Shown: positions 1-8,878 of the stretch, piece after piece
Layout of the letters: each line of letters starts with the position of its first letter
How positions within the stretch are numbered: the stretch's first letter is position 1
Source: Shewanella aestuarii
GTDB taxonomy: Bacteria > Pseudomonadota > Gammaproteobacteria > Enterobacterales > Shewanellaceae
Direction: 5' to 3'
Length of the DNA stretch: 64,000 nt
NCBI RefSeq assembly: GCF_011765625.1
Contig: NZ_CP050313.1
Span: forward strand, 1,360,501-1,424,500
Notes under the pieces: generated by a model
What the model was told of the DNA's origin: nothing
Database searches by the model: none
The model's input: only the letters and a program-made list of their open reading frames with translations
Made by a program: the position numbers and the translations under genes

Positions 1-1354
1 CGGCTTTTTGCCATAGCATTGACTCAAGCATAAAGCCAACTTCTATGGGTGATGCACAGACTAAATAGTCTTGCTGTTTGCCGGTTATGGACTCAATCCA
101 CCTAGCGGTTGGCGCGCCTTTCTTACTGTCTTCTTTGGCGATCATTTTCCACAGTTTATGTAAGTTTTCCAAGCGCTGTAAAATAAAACCGGTTTCTGAC
201 AATAATGCTTCAGATTGATGCTTAGGCACTTCGCCATCTTTAATGGCTTCAGTTAATACCGAGACTATTTTGTTAAATTGCTTTAATCCGCTACCTGTGG
301 CTGTGGCTAAGTTTTCAGCTTGAATAATTAGTGCTTGCGGAAGTTGCCCATGCTCAAAACGCCAGCGTCCTTCCGGGTTGGCAAAAAACTGAGGTTGGGT
401 GTCACATGAGTGTGCAACTTGATTTAGTAAACTGATGGTGTCAGTAATGTGATCTAGCATGGCCTGCACAGGCGCAATAATATGGGTTGTTTTAAGTTGG
501 TTTTGCAGCTTACTACAGGTTTTGCTGGCTTTTTCTAACCAATCGCATGCACCGCGTAATGTTGCCTGGCCACTGGAAAAGTCCCTTGCAACTATGGGTA
601 AATGGTGTGCCTCATCTATGACATAGAACATGTCTTCAGGTTGTGGCAGAATAATGCCACCACCTAATTCTAAATCTGCAAATAATAAGCTGTGGTTGGC
701 AATTAACACATCCCAGGTGTCGACATCTTCACGCGCCTTATGAAATGGACAGTGGTGATGAGCCGATACTTGACGGTGGCAGCTGTGTTTATCACAACAT
801 ATCTGTTGCCATAAAAAATCCGGGATGGGATCTTTTAAGCTATCTAATTCGCCATTCCATTTTTTTTGGTGAAAGTCTGTATGCAACTTTTGTAATTGAT
901 CAATTTGGCTTTGGTCTGGTTTAGTTTGCCACATGGCCATTTGCGAACTGTCTTGACTGCCAATCATGCCTTCAAGCTTGGCCAAACATACATAACGCTG
1001 ACGGCCTTTTACCAAGCCAAATTTAAAATCTAATCCTGAGTGTTGTAAAAAAAATGGTAAGTCTTTATGCAGCAGCTGCTCTTGCAAGGCCACTGTTGCG
1101 GTGGCAATGCAGACTTTCTTTTTACTAGCGATAGCTAAAGGAATGGCCCCTAATATATAAGAAAGTGACTTACCAATGCCAGTACCAGCTTCGACCACTA
1201 TGATAGGGCGCTGTTTGTCATATTCGCCGGCTAAGGTTTTAGAAATTTCAGCTACCATATAGTTTTGCTCGCGACGAGAGCGAAACTGAGGCATTGCGGT
1301 TGCAATGTCTTTATAAATGGTACGAATTTGAGTTTTTACCTTATCGGTTAACAT
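1..1354 (-). CDS. dinG: ATP-dependent DNA helicase DinG (partial, C-terminus off the window)
   Basis: Superfamily 2 XPD/DinG-type 5'-3' DNA helicase, which unwinds R-loops and forked DNA during repair. I translated about 451 codons from ATG 1354; E. coli DinG has about 716, so the last third lies outside the window. The start and Walker A region follow E. coli DinG closely: EAGTGIGKS with Lys62 and the DEAH box at residues 247-250. Four Fe-S ligand Cys are known in DinG. Here Cys123 (RYVC), Cys192 and Cys202 are present, but the middle Cys of the C-x4-C-x5-C cluster is absent, while a Cys pair appears at 186-187. It is divergent from polB with a LexA box between them, so SOS induction is likely. 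YoaA is the alternative paralogue, but the N-terminus fits DinG better. Confidence 0.9.
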   Translation of the reverse strand, partial: MLTDKVKTQIRTIYKDIATAMPQFRSRREQNYMVAEISKTLAGEYDKQRPIIVVEAGTGIGKSLSYILGAIPLAIASKKKVCIATATVALQEQLLHKDLPFFLQHSGLDFKFGLVKGRQRYVCLAKLEGMIGSQDSSQMAMWQTKPDQSQIDQLQKLHTDFHQKKWNGELDSLKDPIPDFLWQQICCDKHSCHRQVSAHHHCPFHKAREDVDTWDVLIANHSLLFADLELGGGIILPQPEDMFYVIDEAHHLPIVARDFSSGQATLRGACDWLEKASKTCSKLQNQLKTTHIIAPVQAMLDHITDTISLLNQVAHSCDTQPQFFANPEGRWRFEHGQLPQALIIQAENLATATGSGLKQFNKIVSVLTEAIKDGEVPKHQSEALLSETGFILQRLENLHKLWKMIAKEDSKKGAPTARWIESITGKQQDYLVCASPIEVGFMLESMLWQKA

Positions 1355-1387
1355 GATGGGTATTTATTCTGCCGTGTCTGATTTATG

Positions 1388-1403
1388 CTGTACATAATAA
1401 CAG
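1388..1403. promoter_or_regulatory. LexA (SOS) box between dinG and polB
   Basis: The 16 bases are CTGT, eight A/T-rich bases, then ACAG, an exact match to the LexA operator core CTGT-N8-ACAG. It lies in the 56-bp divergent space between dinG and polB. Both are LexA-regulated genes in E. coli, so one operator could repress both. The motif is seen directly; repression is inferred. Confidence 0.85.
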
Positions 1404-1410
1404 TGAATCA

Positions 1411-3861
1411 GTGTGCTTAAAACAGATAATAAAATTGAATCCAGAGACCTCATTATCAAATCATCGCCTGACGCGCATCACAGGCCAAGTATTAACTCGA
1501 CATGCAAATTACTGGCATGGACAGTTAACGTTGCAATATTACCTAAAAACTCAGCACGGGCCGGTGTTAGTTGAATTAGCTAACAGTGAGATATTATGTT
1601 TTTGTCGTCAAGTAGACAGTGAAAAATTATTATCTCATTTAGCACAAGGCCGCATTGTTAACCTTGATATTGCCACTTTTAATCATGATAGCGTTAGTGG
1701 CATTTATCTCAAAAATAGTTCGGCGCTTAAGCAAATTCAGCGTATTGCCAATGATATGGGGATACCTTTATACGAAACCGATATTCGGCCTGAGCAGCGA
1801 TATTTAATTGAGCGATTCATCGCATTTGATATTGAGTGTGAAGGGGTGCTTGATACATCTAATCCGTCATTGCCTAAATTAGTTTGTCAGCGAGCAAGGC
1901 AGCACAAAGTATTGTCTGAGTCAGACAGCCAGCAAGCTGCAAGAGTTAACTTAAAGGTGATTTCATTTGATTTTGAATGCAGCATGCAAGGTGAGCTCTA
2001 TTCTGTTGGCTTATATGGTCAGGATTATCAAAAAGTCTTGATGGTCGGCCAAGCGCCTGCCGAAAGCCCCGCACCCTATATTGAATGGGTTAAGGATGAA
2101 GTGGATTTACTTCATCATCTAATTGCGTGGTTTGCAGATTTTGACCCAGATGTGATTATTGGCTGGGCGGTGGTAGTGTTTGATATAGCCTTATTATACA
2201 AACGCTGTCAGCATCATAATATACCGTTAACCATAGGCCGTGGTGGCACACTACTTACCTGGAAAGTGGAAGATAAATTTCGTCCAGAAACCCTTAATTT
2301 ACCTGGGCGGGTAGTATTAGATGGTATTGATTGGCTTAAAGCCGCTTTTTATCAATTTGACAGTTTTTCATTAGAGTTTGTATCACAACAACTTTTAAAT
2401 GAAGGTAAAGCGATTGATCATGTTGAAAATCGTGGGGCTGAAATTAGCTATCTATTTACCCATGATAAATCGGCGTTAGCCCACTATAACTTAACGGATT
2501 GTCGTTTAGTGTGGGACATTTTCGAGCAAACTCAGTTATTAGATTTTGCGATTGAAAGGGCAAAGCTAACTGGATTAGAGTTTGGTCGTGTGGGTGCCTC
2601 TATTGCTGCCTTTTATCATTTATATTTGCCTCATTTGCATCGTAGTGGTTATGTTGCCCCCAAAATGCCTACCAGCCAAGGCTTAGAAAGCCCTGGTGGT
2701 TATGTCATGGATTCTATTCCGGGATATTATAAAAATGTCTTGGTATTGGATTTTAAAAGTTTGTATCCCTCGATTATTCGCACTTTTCTGATTGACCCTA
2801 AAGGTTTGGTCGAAGGGCTAAAAAATGGCGAGAGCGTTGATAGTCAGCAAGTGTCTGAAACCTGCGTGGCTGGATTTTTAGGAGCCAACTTTAGCCGCGA
2901 CAATCCAATCTTACCTAAATTGATCGCCAGTTTAGCTGAGCAGCGTGAACAAGCTAAGCGAGACCGCAACGCCCCGTTATCGCAAGCCATTAAGATTATT
3001 ATGAATTCACTATACGGCGTTCTAGGTTCCAGAGGCTGTGTGTTTCATGATGCTAAGCTTGCCAGCTCAATAACCATGCGCGGTCATCAAATTATGAAGT
3101 TGACTAAAACCTGGATTGAAGACTGTGGATACCGAGTGATTTACGGTGACACAGATTCTACATTTGTATGGTTGGGTGATACCCCCACACAAGCGCCACA
3201 TGATATAGGTCAGTCTTTAGCAAGCATGATAACCACTAAATGGCATCAATGGTGTGAGCAGCACTTCAAGTTGACTAGTTATCTCGAGCTTGAGTTTGAA
3301 AGTCATTATCAGCAGTTTATCATGCCGACGCTAAGAGGCAGTGAACAAGGCAGTAAAAAGCGCTACGTCGGATTAAAACTTCATAAGCAATCCAAACCTG
3401 AAATTGTATTTAAGGGCATGGAACAGGTAAGAAGTGATTGGTCAGGACTTTCAAAGCGAATTCAATATCAGCTTTATCAACGATTTTTCAATCAGCAAGA
3501 TATTGTGGATTATCTGCAGTCTCAAATTTTGCTGTTGAAGCAGGGGGCATTTGATGACGAGCTGATTTTTAAAAAACGTTTAAAACGAAACGTAGAGGAT
3601 TACACTGCCAAATCTGCCCCTCATGTTAAGGCAGCATCTTTAATGGCCCAATATCAGCAAGACAATAAATGGTTAACTCGCGGAACCTTAATTGAATACT
3701 TAATGACAACAAACGGGGTTCAGCCTGTTTGCGATAAGGCATGGTGTATGGATTATGATTATTATATTGAAAAACAAATTCAGCCCGTTGCTGAACCTTT
3801 ACTGTCATTATTAGGTCAAAGTTTTGCTGATTTTTCTAACGGACAAATGCTGTTGCTTTAG
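1411..3861 (+). CDS. polB: DNA polymerase II (family B)
   Basis: Translesion/repair replicative-type polymerase of the SOS response. At 816 aa it is slightly longer than the E. coli protein (783). The exonuclease domain is at about 180-390: Exo I has Asp187 and Glu189, and Exo III has Tyr359 and Asp363. Exo II reads GWAVVVFD at 251-258, where the usual Asn is Ala253 but Asp258 is kept. The polymerase domain has motif A DFKSLYPS (Asp447), motif B KIIMNSLYG and motif C YGDTDST (Asp580, Asp582). The start is uncertain. No in-frame ATG exists near the 5' end, GTG 1411 is the first usable codon, it lies only 7 bases after the LexA box, and no Shine-Dalgarno is visible. Homology to E. coli begins near residue 24. 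Confidence 0.93.
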   Translation: MCLKQIIKLNPETSLSNHRLTRITGQVLTRHANYWHGQLTLQYYLKTQHGPVLVELANSEILCFCRQVDSEKLLSHLAQGRIVNLDIATFNHDSVSGIYLKNSSALKQIQRIANDMGIPLYETDIRPEQRYLIERFIAFDIECEGVLDTSNPSLPKLVCQRARQHKVLSESDSQQAARVNLKVISFDFECSMQGELYSVGLYGQDYQKVLMVGQAPAESPAPYIEWVKDEVDLLHHLIAWFADFDPDVIIGWAVVVFDIALLYKRCQHHNIPLTIGRGGTLLTWKVEDKFRPETLNLPGRVVLDGIDWLKAAFYQFDSFSLEFVSQQLLNEGKAIDHVENRGAEISYLFTHDKSALAHYNLTDCRLVWDIFEQTQLLDFAIERAKLTGLEFGRVGASIAAFYHLYLPHLHRSGYVAPKMPTSQGLESPGGYVMDSIPGYYKNVLVLDFKSLYPSIIRTFLIDPKGLVEGLKNGESVDSQQVSETCVAGFLGANFSRDNPILPKLIASLAEQREQAKRDRNAPLSQAIKIIMNSLYGVLGSRGCVFHDAKLASSITMRGHQIMKLTKTWIEDCGYRVIYGDTDSTFVWLGDTPTQAPHDIGQSLASMITTKWHQWCEQHFKLTSYLELEFESHYQQFIMPTLRGSEQGSKKRYVGLKLHKQSKPEIVFKGMEQVRSDWSGLSKRIQYQLYQRFFNQQDIVDYLQSQILLLKQGAFDDELIFKKRLKRNVEDYTAKSAPHVKAASLMAQYQQDNKWLTRGTLIEYLMTTNGVQPVCDKAWCMDYDYYIEKQIQPVAEPLLSLLGQSFADFSNGQMLLL

Positions 3862-4006
3862 TGTTAAGTTTGCGTCCATTTTTGGTGTTTTGTTAATGCT
3901 ATTTATCTTCTTTATGGTTTTTTATCTTGTGTAATGTATTGCTTTAGTTTTTTATTCCTGTTTCTCACTATTTCACTTTGAGGCGATGATTTTTTTCATG
4001 CTAGCC

Positions 4007-4026
4007 TTCTTGTCAATTAACAAGAA
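4007..4026. promoter_or_regulatory. Inverted repeat upstream of the porin gene
   Basis: TTCTTGT and its exact reverse complement are separated by six bases, 48 bases before the porin start. It could be an operator or a 5' leader hairpin. No known regulator site is recognised. Confidence 0.3.
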
Positions 4027-4074
4027 CATATAAATAGTGCTTTAAAGTGCTTTTTAAAAGGAAATGAAATAGAG

Positions 4075-5283
4075 ATGAAAAAAACTTTAGTTGCTTCGGC
4101 ATTAGCGGCAGTCATGTTTGTTCCAGCAGCATCTGCAATTGAAATCTATAAAGATGAAAAGAACTCAGTTGAGATCGGTGGTTTTATTGATGCACGCATA
4201 TTTAGCGGTCAAGGTGAAACTGAAGTAGTAAATGGAGCATCTCGCATTAATTTCGGTTTTGATCGCCAAATGGGTGATGGCTGGAATACATTTGCAAAAT
4301 TTGAATGGGGAGTAAACCCATTTGGTGATAGCAAAATTCAATACAACAATGACCAATTATCATATGCAAATGGTGACTTTTTAGCTAACCGTTTAGGTTA
4401 TGTCGGTATTGGTCATGATACCTACGGTACTTTTACCATTGGTAAGCAATGGGGCGCTTGGTACGACGTTGTTTATAACACTAACTATGGTTTTGTGTGG
4501 GACGGTGATGCGTCAGGTACTTATACCTACAATAAAGGTGACGGCTCAGTAAATGGAACTGGACGTGGCGATAAAACTGTCCAATACCGTAATGCATTTG
4601 GTGACTTCAGTTTTGTTGTTCAAGCCCAACTAAAGCATGACAAGTTTGAAGTGTTCGATGATGGTTCAATCGGAGAGAACGGGGAAGATATTGCGCCGTT
4701 ATCAGGTGATGCCATTGCCGAGGTTGAATATGACAACACATACGGTGTCGCACTTACCTACCAAGCTACTGACAAGTTTGTGATCACAGCGGGTTATAAC
4801 ACGGGTAAATTTGATGGTGTGATCTGCGAAATCGGTGCTAGTGATAAATGCTCAGGTCCGAGCATTGATGCGACTGATAAGATTTATGGTCTAGGTGTGA
4901 CTTATGGTAACTGGGATGCAGAAGGTATCTATTTTGCAGCTAACTACAGCAAGCAAGAAAACCACGATGTTGACAATGCAGGTCGTTTAATGGCTGAGGC
5001 ATATGGTGTTGAAACTTTGCTTTCATACCGTTTTGATAACAATATTCGTGCTTTTCTTTCTTACAATATCTTAGATGCAGGCGACCAATATTCTACCGAC
5101 TACGAAGGTGACAAGTTTAAGCGTCAATTCACCGTTGCTGGTGTGCATTACATTTGGGATGCAAACACGACAATTTACTTCGAAGGACGTTTTGATAGCA
5201 GTGACTTCCGTGGCAGTTTAGAAGACCAAATGAAGTTATCTGATAATGATGGTATCGGTTTTGGTGTTCGTTACGTGCTATAA
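4075..5283 (+). CDS. Gram-negative general porin (outer-membrane beta-barrel)
   Basis: 402 aa, trimeric-porin family (OmpC/OmpF-like, Porin_4 type). It should form a diffusion channel in the outer membrane. Residues 1-21 are a typical signal peptide ending in ASA before IEIYKDE. The mature N-terminus follows the porin pattern of an early strand (VEIGGFIDARIF) and then alternating amphipathic strands. A Gly-Ala/Tyr-rich plug region and strongly acidic loops follow. The last residues are RYVL, so the terminal Phe common in barrels is replaced by Leu. A purine-rich GGAAATG precedes the start. It is a single-gene unit with its own terminator. Substrate cannot be told from sequence. Confidence 0.88.
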   Translation: MKKTLVASALAAVMFVPAASAIEIYKDEKNSVEIGGFIDARIFSGQGETEVVNGASRINFGFDRQMGDGWNTFAKFEWGVNPFGDSKIQYNNDQLSYANGDFLANRLGYVGIGHDTYGTFTIGKQWGAWYDVVYNTNYGFVWDGDASGTYTYNKGDGSVNGTGRGDKTVQYRNAFGDFSFVVQAQLKHDKFEVFDDGSIGENGEDIAPLSGDAIAEVEYDNTYGVALTYQATDKFVITAGYNTGKFDGVICEIGASDKCSGPSIDATDKIYGLGVTYGNWDAEGIYFAANYSKQENHDVDNAGRLMAEAYGVETLLSYRFDNNIRAFLSYNILDAGDQYSTDYEGDKFKRQFTVAGVHYIWDANTTIYFEGRFDSSDFRGSLEDQMKLSDNDGIGFGVRYVL

Positions 5284-5307
5284 GCTAATTTAGCTTTGAT
5301 TTATATG

Positions 5308-5336
5308 AAAAACCTAGCTTCGGCTAGGTTTTTTTA
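5308..5336 (+). terminator. Intrinsic terminator of the porin gene
   Basis: AACCTAGC, loop TTCG, GCTAGGTT, then a run of T, starting 28 bases after the porin stop codon. The UUCG-type tetraloop makes it very stable. Confidence 0.92.
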
Positions 5337-5707
5337 TGCTTGTGTTTTATTTTATTTTTTATTCCCTAATGCCTCCCTTTGATACATTTAGACTTGCAAG
5401 CTGTTATTTTTTTGTTAAATTTAACCTTTCGCTTCCCGTTGCTTAATTTTGAGTTAAGGGTCTGTTTTTATTATGTTTTTTCTCTATCGGTATCGTTGAC
5501 GTTCAAAAAATTGAACATTAATTGGCGTTTGTTTTGATTAACTTTTGCGCTTACGGTGTATCAATTGTTGATTACTTGTTTCAAATGTGATTTTATTGCG
5601 GTGCAAAAGTCGCTTTGCAACTAAATTGTTACAGTGCGAATTTAACCAATCTTCACTAAAGATGATTGGAATTATAAGAAAGACAAATATGTCCAGGGAG
5701 ATAGACA
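5337..5707. other. Intergenic region upstream of the TonB-dependent receptor
   Basis: 370 bases, AT-rich, with no ORF or RNA gene seen. It holds the palindrome at 5501-5516 and a second inverted repeat, TGCAAA at 5602-5607 with TTTGCA at 5614-5619. A Shine-Dalgarno AGGGAG lies at 5695-5700. The length suggests a regulated promoter, but I could not place -35/-10 boxes with confidence. Confidence 0.5.
5501..5516. promoter_or_regulatory. Palindromic operator candidate upstream of the receptor gene
   Basis: GTTCAA, four bases, TTGAAC: a perfect 6-bp inverted repeat with a 4-base spacer. The same architecture (GTTGAC-N4-GTCAAC) forms the core of the palindrome at 9372-9395 before the TonB2 operon. 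Regulator unknown. Confidence 0.4.
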
Positions 5708-8566
5708 ATGCATAAGAACGTATTAGCTAATTCAGTGCGTTTAGCACTAATCAGCGGTGCAGCTGCGGCTGCATTCAGTGCTCCAGTAGCATTCGCTGCT
5801 GAAGAAGATGGCGCAAAAGTAGAGCGTATTGAAGTAACGGGTTCGCGTATTAAGCGTACAGATTTAGAAACTTCAAGCCCGGTTACTGTTATGGATGCAA
5901 CAGAAATTAAAGCATCTGGTTACGATCGTGTAGAAGATGTATTAAATCAATTACCTCAAATTGAAGCTGCTGAAACTGCTTTTTTAGCTAACGGAGCAAC
6001 AGGTACTGCGACAGTAGATTTACGTGGATTGGGTTCAAACAGAACACTTGTTTTAATTAATGGTCGACGTATGCAAGCTGGTAGTATTACTTCCCAAGTA
6101 GCAGATATCAATCAAATTCCAGCATCTCTTATTAAGCGAGTTGAAGTCCTCACCGGTGGTGCAGGTGCGGTTTATGGTGCCGATGCTGTTGCTGGTGTTG
6201 TTAACTTTGTGATGAACGATGACTTTGATGGTTTTGCATTTAATGCAGGAGCTTCGGGTTATCAACACAATAATGATAACAAATACATTCAAGGTTTAAT
6301 GGATAACAAAGGTTTCGATTATGAAACTGGCGGTACCGGTGTGGATGGGAAAACTTATACCATGGATATTACCATGGGTAGTGATTTTGATGGTGGCAAA
6401 GGCCATGCTGTCGCTTACGCTGTTTGGCGTCGTAACGACGAATTACTGCAAGGTTCACGTGATTATGCTTCTTGCGCACTAAATGGTGCTGGTAATACTT
6501 GTGGTGGCTCAGCTACTACACCGAATCCTCACTTTGACATGTTCCCTGTTGTAAATGGTGAAGTTGATTATTCAAAAGAATATTGGGGCTATTTAAACCC
6601 AAATGGTGAAGGGTTTATGGAAGATGATGGTTATCGTTATAACTATGCACCTGTTAATCACTTTATGCGTCCAAATGAACGTTTTACCACTGGTGCATTC
6701 ATTAATTATGAAATCAATGAACATTTCCGTCCATATATGGAATTGTCATTCATGCACAACAGAACAGCAGGTCAAATTGCTGAGTCTGGTACATTCTTTA
6801 ACCAAGAAATTTTATTAGATTACAATAACCCGCTTTTAAGTGATCTGCAAAAGCAACAGTTACAAGATTTTTTCGGACAAACTCCTGATGATCAATTCGT
6901 TGCTTATATCGGTAAGCGTAATGTTGAAGGTGGTGCTCGAGCAGACAATCTAGAACACACCTCTTACCGTATTCTCACTGGTATGGAAGGTGATCTAAAT
7001 GATTCATGGGCTTATGATGTAAGCTTTGCATATTCAGCAACTACATCTAGTTCAGTGTATAAAAATGACTTACTTGCCCCTAAAATTCCTCCTCGAGTCG
7101 GCGCTGTTGGAACAGAATGTAATGTTGAGGATGGTTGTTTACTATATAACGTTTTCGAATTAGGTGGAGTTACTCCTGAACAAGCTGCACAGCTAGCAGG
7201 TGTCGGTACTCAAACAGGTTTAGTTACACAAGTTATATATAACGGTTACGTATCTGGTGAATTTGATCTTGCTTTACCAACAGCATCGTCAAACATTGGT
7301 GCCGTTTTTGGTTTGGAACGTCGTGAGCAAACCTACGAAAGAGTTTCAGATACTGTGTATGAAGAGGGTCAATTACTTGGCCAAGGTGGACCTAGCCCAA
7401 GCTTATATGGTGAAATTATTGTTAATGAAGCATTTGCTGAGATTGCAATTCCAGTATTTGACGAGTGGAATATTAACTTAGCAGCACGAGCTTCTGATTA
7501 TTCAACTTCAGGCACAGATTATACTTATTCTGTCGGAACCGATTATACCTTAGCTGATTCATATAAATTCCGTTTCAGCTATGCAAAAGCAATGCGTGCA
7601 CCTAATATCGGCGAGCTTTTCTCTTCACAAAGTATCGGCTTATGGAGTGGAGATGATCCATGTGCTGGAACTGCAGCGGAGATTGCTGAAGCTGGTTATA
7701 CACAAGAAATGTGTGCGAATACTGGAGTGACAGCTGCCCAGTTTGGTAACATAACTAAATCACCAGCAGGACAATATAACCAGTTCTCTGGTGGTAACCC
7801 TGAATTGAAGCCTGAAGAGGCTGATACATTTACTGTTGGTCTTGTTGCTAATCCATTTGATAACTTTAACTTCTCAGTTGATTACTTTAATATTGAAATG
7901 GAAGAAGTAATTGGAACAATTGGTGCAGAAAGAATACTTACAAACTGTGCTACTACTGGCGATTCGTTATTCTGTGATAGTGTTGAACGTAGCTCTTCTG
8001 GAAGCCTATGGTTAGGCCAGGAAGGTTATGTTTCGAATCTAGGTTCTAATATCGGTGGTCGTAAGTGGGAAGGTGTTGATGCTACAGCAAGTTATAGTTT
8101 AGAGTTAGGTTCCGGAACTCTTAATTTTGATTTAAATGGTTTTTATAGCATTAAGAAAGAAGTTGAACCAATTTTAGGAGATGATTCTCTATCATATGAT
8201 TGTTCTGGTATTGTCAGTACATCATGTTTTGCATCGCCAAAATGGCGCCACAATTTAACTGCGACATATAGTGCTGATGATTACAGTGTTTCTATGAAAT
8301 GGCGTTATTTTGATAGTGTAGATTATGATGGTACAGCTGATACTACATTGATTGAAAAAGGTGGAATTGACTCTTTCAATTATATCGACTTATCAGGTAA
8401 CTATGCAGTAACTGATTACTTAACATTAACCGCTGGTGTTAATAATATCTTTGATAAAGAGCCTCCTATGGTTGGAAATACTTTAGCAAGTAATGCTAAC
8501 ACTGTTTCTGGCTTCTATGATTCTTTAGGACGTTTTTTATTCATAAGTGCAGGCTTGAAGTTCTAA
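5708..8566 (+). CDS. TonB-dependent outer-membrane receptor
   Basis: 952 aa. A signal peptide (about 1-30, ending AFAAEE) is followed by a TonB box-like segment VERIEVTGSR at about 38-47. The plug domain is at about 55-165 (VEDVLNQLPQI, LRGLGSNRTLVLINGRR, GAVYGADAVAGVVNF), followed by the 22-strand barrel ending in the canonical C-terminal Phe (SAGLKF). Extracellular loops contain Cys pairs. The barrel-specific motif NPELKPEEADTFTVGL is clear. This plug type is abundant in Alteromonadales and Sphingomonadales and often carries peptides, carbohydrates or other organic nutrients. No siderophore-specific feature is seen, so I do not assign a substrate. It sits about 1 kb before a dedicated TonB2 operon. 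SD AGGGAG, spacing about 7. Confidence 0.93.
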   Translation: MHKNVLANSVRLALISGAAAAAFSAPVAFAAEEDGAKVERIEVTGSRIKRTDLETSSPVTVMDATEIKASGYDRVEDVLNQLPQIEAAETAFLANGATGTATVDLRGLGSNRTLVLINGRRMQAGSITSQVADINQIPASLIKRVEVLTGGAGAVYGADAVAGVVNFVMNDDFDGFAFNAGASGYQHNNDNKYIQGLMDNKGFDYETGGTGVDGKTYTMDITMGSDFDGGKGHAVAYAVWRRNDELLQGSRDYASCALNGAGNTCGGSATTPNPHFDMFPVVNGEVDYSKEYWGYLNPNGEGFMEDDGYRYNYAPVNHFMRPNERFTTGAFINYEINEHFRPYMELSFMHNRTAGQIAESGTFFNQEILLDYNNPLLSDLQKQQLQDFFGQTPDDQFVAYIGKRNVEGGARADNLEHTSYRILTGMEGDLNDSWAYDVSFAYSATTSSSVYKNDLLAPKIPPRVGAVGTECNVEDGCLLYNVFELGGVTPEQAAQLAGVGTQTGLVTQVIYNGYVSGEFDLALPTASSNIGAVFGLERREQTYERVSDTVYEEGQLLGQGGPSPSLYGEIIVNEAFAEIAIPVFDEWNINLAARASDYSTSGTDYTYSVGTDYTLADSYKFRFSYAKAMRAPNIGELFSSQSIGLWSGDDPCAGTAAEIAEAGYTQEMCANTGVTAAQFGNITKSPAGQYNQFSGGNPELKPEEADTFTVGLVANPFDNFNFSVDYFNIEMEEVIGTIGAERILTNCATTGDSLFCDSVERSSSGSLWLGQEGYVSNLGSNIGGRKWEGVDATASYSLELGSGTLNFDLNGFYSIKKEVEPILGDDSLSYDCSGIVSTSCFASPKWRHNLTATYSADDYSVSMKWRYFDSVDYDGTADTTLIEKGGIDSFNYIDLSGNYAVTDYLTLTAGVNNIFDKEPPMVGNTLASNANTVSGFYDSLGRFLFISAGLKF

Positions 8567-8641
8567 TATTAAAATTTATAGGGTTTTAAATTTGTAACTG
8601 TGAAATTTTATAAATTACTTTTATATTGTTCATAACAATGA

Positions 8642-8675
8642 AAAAGCACCGTACTTTAAGTTCGGTGCTTTTTTA
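8642..8675 (+). terminator. Terminator of the TonB-dependent receptor gene
   Basis: AAAAGCACCG and CGGTGCTTTT around an 11-base loop, followed by more T, 76 bases after the receptor stop. Confidence 0.88.
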
Positions 8676-8749
8676 CATAAAGTTCAGATAAACTCTATAA
8701 ACTGATTTAATTTATTAAATTAGGCAAGCCTAGCCTGAAGATTGTGAGC

Positions 8750-8878
8750 TTATGACTTTTTACATGGGTTAGCCGTCAGGATAACTGCATGATCGATAAA
8801 ATTACACAGCCCAGCAAAGCCTAAACTTAAAAATTCTTCTAAGCACTTTGGTTTAATCGAAGCATGTTTTTGTTTCAT
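8750..8878 (-). CDS. Candidate 42-aa small protein
   Basis: Not recognised. ATG at 8878 is preceded on the minus strand by AAGGGAAG with 7 bases to the start, a better ribosome site than many in this window. The product starts MKQKHASIKPKCLEEFLSLG and ends PCKKS. It has three Cys (12, 25, 39), a short hydrophobic centre (FAGLCNFIDHAVIL) and basic ends. It faces the receptor gene tail-to-tail and is divergent from the TonB2 operon. It has no signal peptide. It may be chance, but the ribosome site and position justify listing it. Confidence 0.35.
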   Translation of the reverse strand: MKQKHASIKPKCLEEFLSLGFAGLCNFIDHAVILTANPCKKS

